From NCBI RefSeq assembly GCF_014850955.1, contig NZ_JACXSS010000001.1, positions 2,294,001-2,358,000 on the forward strand: DNA of 64,000 nucleotides. Reading direction: 5' to 3'. The notes beneath the pieces are model-generated. The model did no database searches. It was not told the origin of the DNA and saw nothing but the letters and a program-made list of their open reading frames with translations. Made by a program: the position numbers and the translations under genes. Below, in pieces: positions 62,688-64,000 of the stretch (position 1 is its first letter; each line of letters begins with the position of its first letter). The stretch is from Methylomonas albis (GTDB lineage: Bacteria; Pseudomonadota; Gammaproteobacteria; Methylococcales; Methylomonadaceae).

Positions 62688-63578
62688 ATGAATTTCCCAA
62701 CCATAGAATCTTTTGTCGGAAATACGCCATTGGTGCGTTTGCAACGCTTGCCCGTAGGCGGCGGCAATACTATTTTGGTCAAGCTGGAAGGCAACAATCC
62801 GGCTGGTTCGGTTAAAGATCGACCTGCCTTAAGTATGATTCAACACGCCGAGGCGCGGGGCGAGATCAAACCCGGCGACCGCTTGATCGAAGCCACCAGC
62901 GGTAATACCGGGATTGCCTTGGCGATGGCGGCGGCGATTAAAGGCTACAAAATGACCTTGATCATGCCGGATAATATGAGTGCCGAACGCATTGCATCGA
63001 TGAAAGCCTACGGAGCGGAAATCATTCTCACGCCGGCTAAAGGCAGCATGGAAGGCGCCATCGATTTAGCTCGGGCAATGGAAGCGCGCGGCGAGGGCCG
63101 GATTTTGGACCAATTCGCCAATCCCGATAATCCTTTGGCGCATTACGAAGGCACAGGTCCGGAAATCTGGCGCGACACGCAGGGCAAAATCACGCATTTC
63201 GTCAGCTCGATGGGGACCACCGGCACTATTATGGGGACTTCCAAGTATTTGAAAGAGCAAAATCCCGCTATTCAGATTGTAGGCGTGCAACCGGAAGGTG
63301 ACTCGAAAATCCCCGGTATCCGGCGTTGGCCGCAGGAATATTTGCCAAAAATATACGAATCGGTGCGCGTGGATAGCATCATTGAAGTCGATCAACTTAA
63401 TGCGGAAAATACCACGCGGGCTTTGGCGGCGGAAGAGGGCATCTTTGCCGGGGTTTCATCCGGCGGCGCGGTGTATGCTGCCTTGCAATTGTCCCAACAA
63501 ATTGAAAATGCCTTGATCGTGGCGATTGTCTGTGATCGCGGCGACCGTTATTTATCCACCGGTATTTTTCCGACTTAA
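62688..63578 (+). CDS. cysM: cysteine synthase B (O-acetylserine sulfhydrylase)
   Basis: 296 residues. PLP-lysine 43 in NNPAGSVKDRPA, phosphate loop ATSGNTGIAL, a VSSMGTTGTIMGTSKYLKEQN stretch and the SSGGAVYAAL end. The GRILDQFANPDNPLAHYEGTGPEIW segment and the length fit CysM rather than CysK. It makes cysteine from O-acetylserine (or O-phosphoserine) and sulfide or thiosulfate. Confidence 0.93.
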   Translation: MNFPTIESFVGNTPLVRLQRLPVGGGNTILVKLEGNNPAGSVKDRPALSMIQHAEARGEIKPGDRLIEATSGNTGIALAMAAAIKGYKMTLIMPDNMSAERIASMKAYGAEIILTPAKGSMEGAIDLARAMEARGEGRILDQFANPDNPLAHYEGTGPEIWRDTQGKITHFVSSMGTTGTIMGTSKYLKEQNPAIQIVGVQPEGDSKIPGIRRWPQEYLPKIYESVRVDSIIEVDQLNAENTTRALAAEEGIFAGVSSGGAVYAALQLSQQIENALIVAIVCDRGDRYLSTGIFPT

Positions 63579-63592
63579 CCGACAACTCTATA

Positions 63593-63622
63593 AGTCAGGG
63601 GGCGTGATAACGTTCCCTGACT
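63593..63622 (+). terminator. hairpin between cysM and rlmD
   Basis: AGTCAGGG / CCCTGACT, perfect 8-bp stem with a 14-nt loop, 15 bp after the cysM stop. The right arm (CTGACTTA, 63621-63628) can pair instead with TAAGTCAG (63591-63598). No T-run follows. Confidence 0.5.
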
Positions 63623-63674
63623 GACTTATCCTTGGGTTTAACCCAAATCGCTGTAACCCGAATCACAATTCATA

Positions 63675-64000
63675 ATGGCCCACAAGAAAAAACTCCCCTT
63701 AGACCCCGTTACCGTTACCATAGAATCTCTCTCCCACGATGGTCGTGGTGTTAGCCACGTCAACGGCAAGGTCGTGTTCATCGACGAAGCCTTGCCCGGC
63801 GAAACCCTGGAATTCGTGTATACCGACAGCCGCAAAGACTATGCCGAGGGTAGGGTGGTCAATTTGCTGAGCCGCTCCGAACACCGTGTCGAACCGGCTT
63901 GTCCGCACTTCGGCACTTGCGGCGGTTGCAGTTTTCAACACGTCGACGACGCCGAGCAGATCAACTTTAAAGAAGATTTGCTGCGCGATCAGTTCCGCCG
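63675..64000 (+). CDS. rlmD: 23S rRNA (uracil-1939-C5)-methyltransferase RlmD (3'-truncated)
   Basis: Runs off the window end. The first ~109 residues show the TRAM domain (PVTVTIESLSHDGRGVSHVNGKVVFIDEALPGE) and the Fe-S cysteines Cys76, Cys82 and Cys85 (CPHFGTCGGCSFQH) of RlmD/RumA. SAM-dependent methylation of 23S U1939 is the known role. The fourth Fe-S Cys and the methyltransferase domain lie outside. Confidence 0.93.
   Translation, partial: MAHKKKLPLDPVTVTIESLSHDGRGVSHVNGKVVFIDEALPGETLEFVYTDSRKDYAEGRVVNLLSRSEHRVEPACPHFGTCGGCSFQHVDDAEQINFKEDLLRDQFR

Overview
The window reads as a gammaproteobacterial chromosome of moderate GC. Housekeeping genes (deaD, ygfZ, dnaQ, ppk1, cysM, rlmD) are of gammaproteobacterial type. 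The aryl-polyene pigment genes, the hydrogenase-4-like complex and the dense small mobile elements fit a Methylococcales methanotroph such as Methylomonas. That placement is inferred from gene content; no methane-oxidation gene is present.

Layout. (1) 1-6.1 kb: 3' part of a type II fatty-acid/polyketide-like operon of the aryl polyene (APE) kind: ketoreductase, ketosynthase, chain-length-factor-like KS, ACP, membrane protein, dehydratase, glycosyltransferase, acyltransferase and thioesterase, mostly with overlapping starts and stops. It stops at an insertion-sequence scar. (2) 6.2-11.2 kb: decayed IS3, IS1380 and ISNCY elements. Two kinds of very short insertion lie inside the IS genes. (3) 11.2-22.45 kb: a tandem array of small integrative elements. 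The last part of one integrase (A) is followed by two elements (B, C) with the order cargo-rep-xis-int-terminator-att. The three att copies are the same 45-bp 3' end of a tRNA-Thr gene. Each element has its own pair of arm-type repeats (7 bp, 4-bp spacer, 7 bp). Element C's cargo gene is split by an IS256 element with a 9-bp target duplication.

(4) 22.45-29.7 kb: deaD, a COX15/CtaA-type gene, an HDOD gene and ygfZ on the minus strand; a ygfX-like gene, a second HDOD gene and a GAF-GGDEF cyclase on the plus strand. (5) 30-34.4 kb: a CrtI-like FAD oxidoreductase, a cation/proton antiporter and a flavin-dependent halogenase carrying the diagnostic motifs. (6) 35-42.3 kb: six genes in the order hyfB-C-E-F-G-I. 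The large subunit lacks the cysteines that hold nickel-iron, while the small subunit keeps its Fe-S cysteines, so this is an energy-converting-hydrogenase-related (Ehr) complex rather than a hydrogenase. (7) 42.3-43.7 kb: an antitoxin remnant, a 110-bp MITE and an inverted pair of consensus DnaA boxes.

(8) 43.7-51.1 kb: yfbR followed 14 bp later by a condensin-type operon of SMC ATPase, MukE/JetB-like, kleisin/JetA-like and TOPRIM/JetD-like genes plus a small unknown gene, i.e. a Wadjet/MksBEFG-like anti-plasmid system. Its MukE-like gene is frameshifted by a TGGC duplication. (9) 51-64 kb: an unknown Cys-motif protein, a small secreted protein, a DUF455 ferritin-like protein, NnrS, a 1.3-kb gap with an IS630 relic, a PilZ-DUF1631-GGDEF-EAL protein, dnaQ, ppk1, cysM and the start of rlmD.
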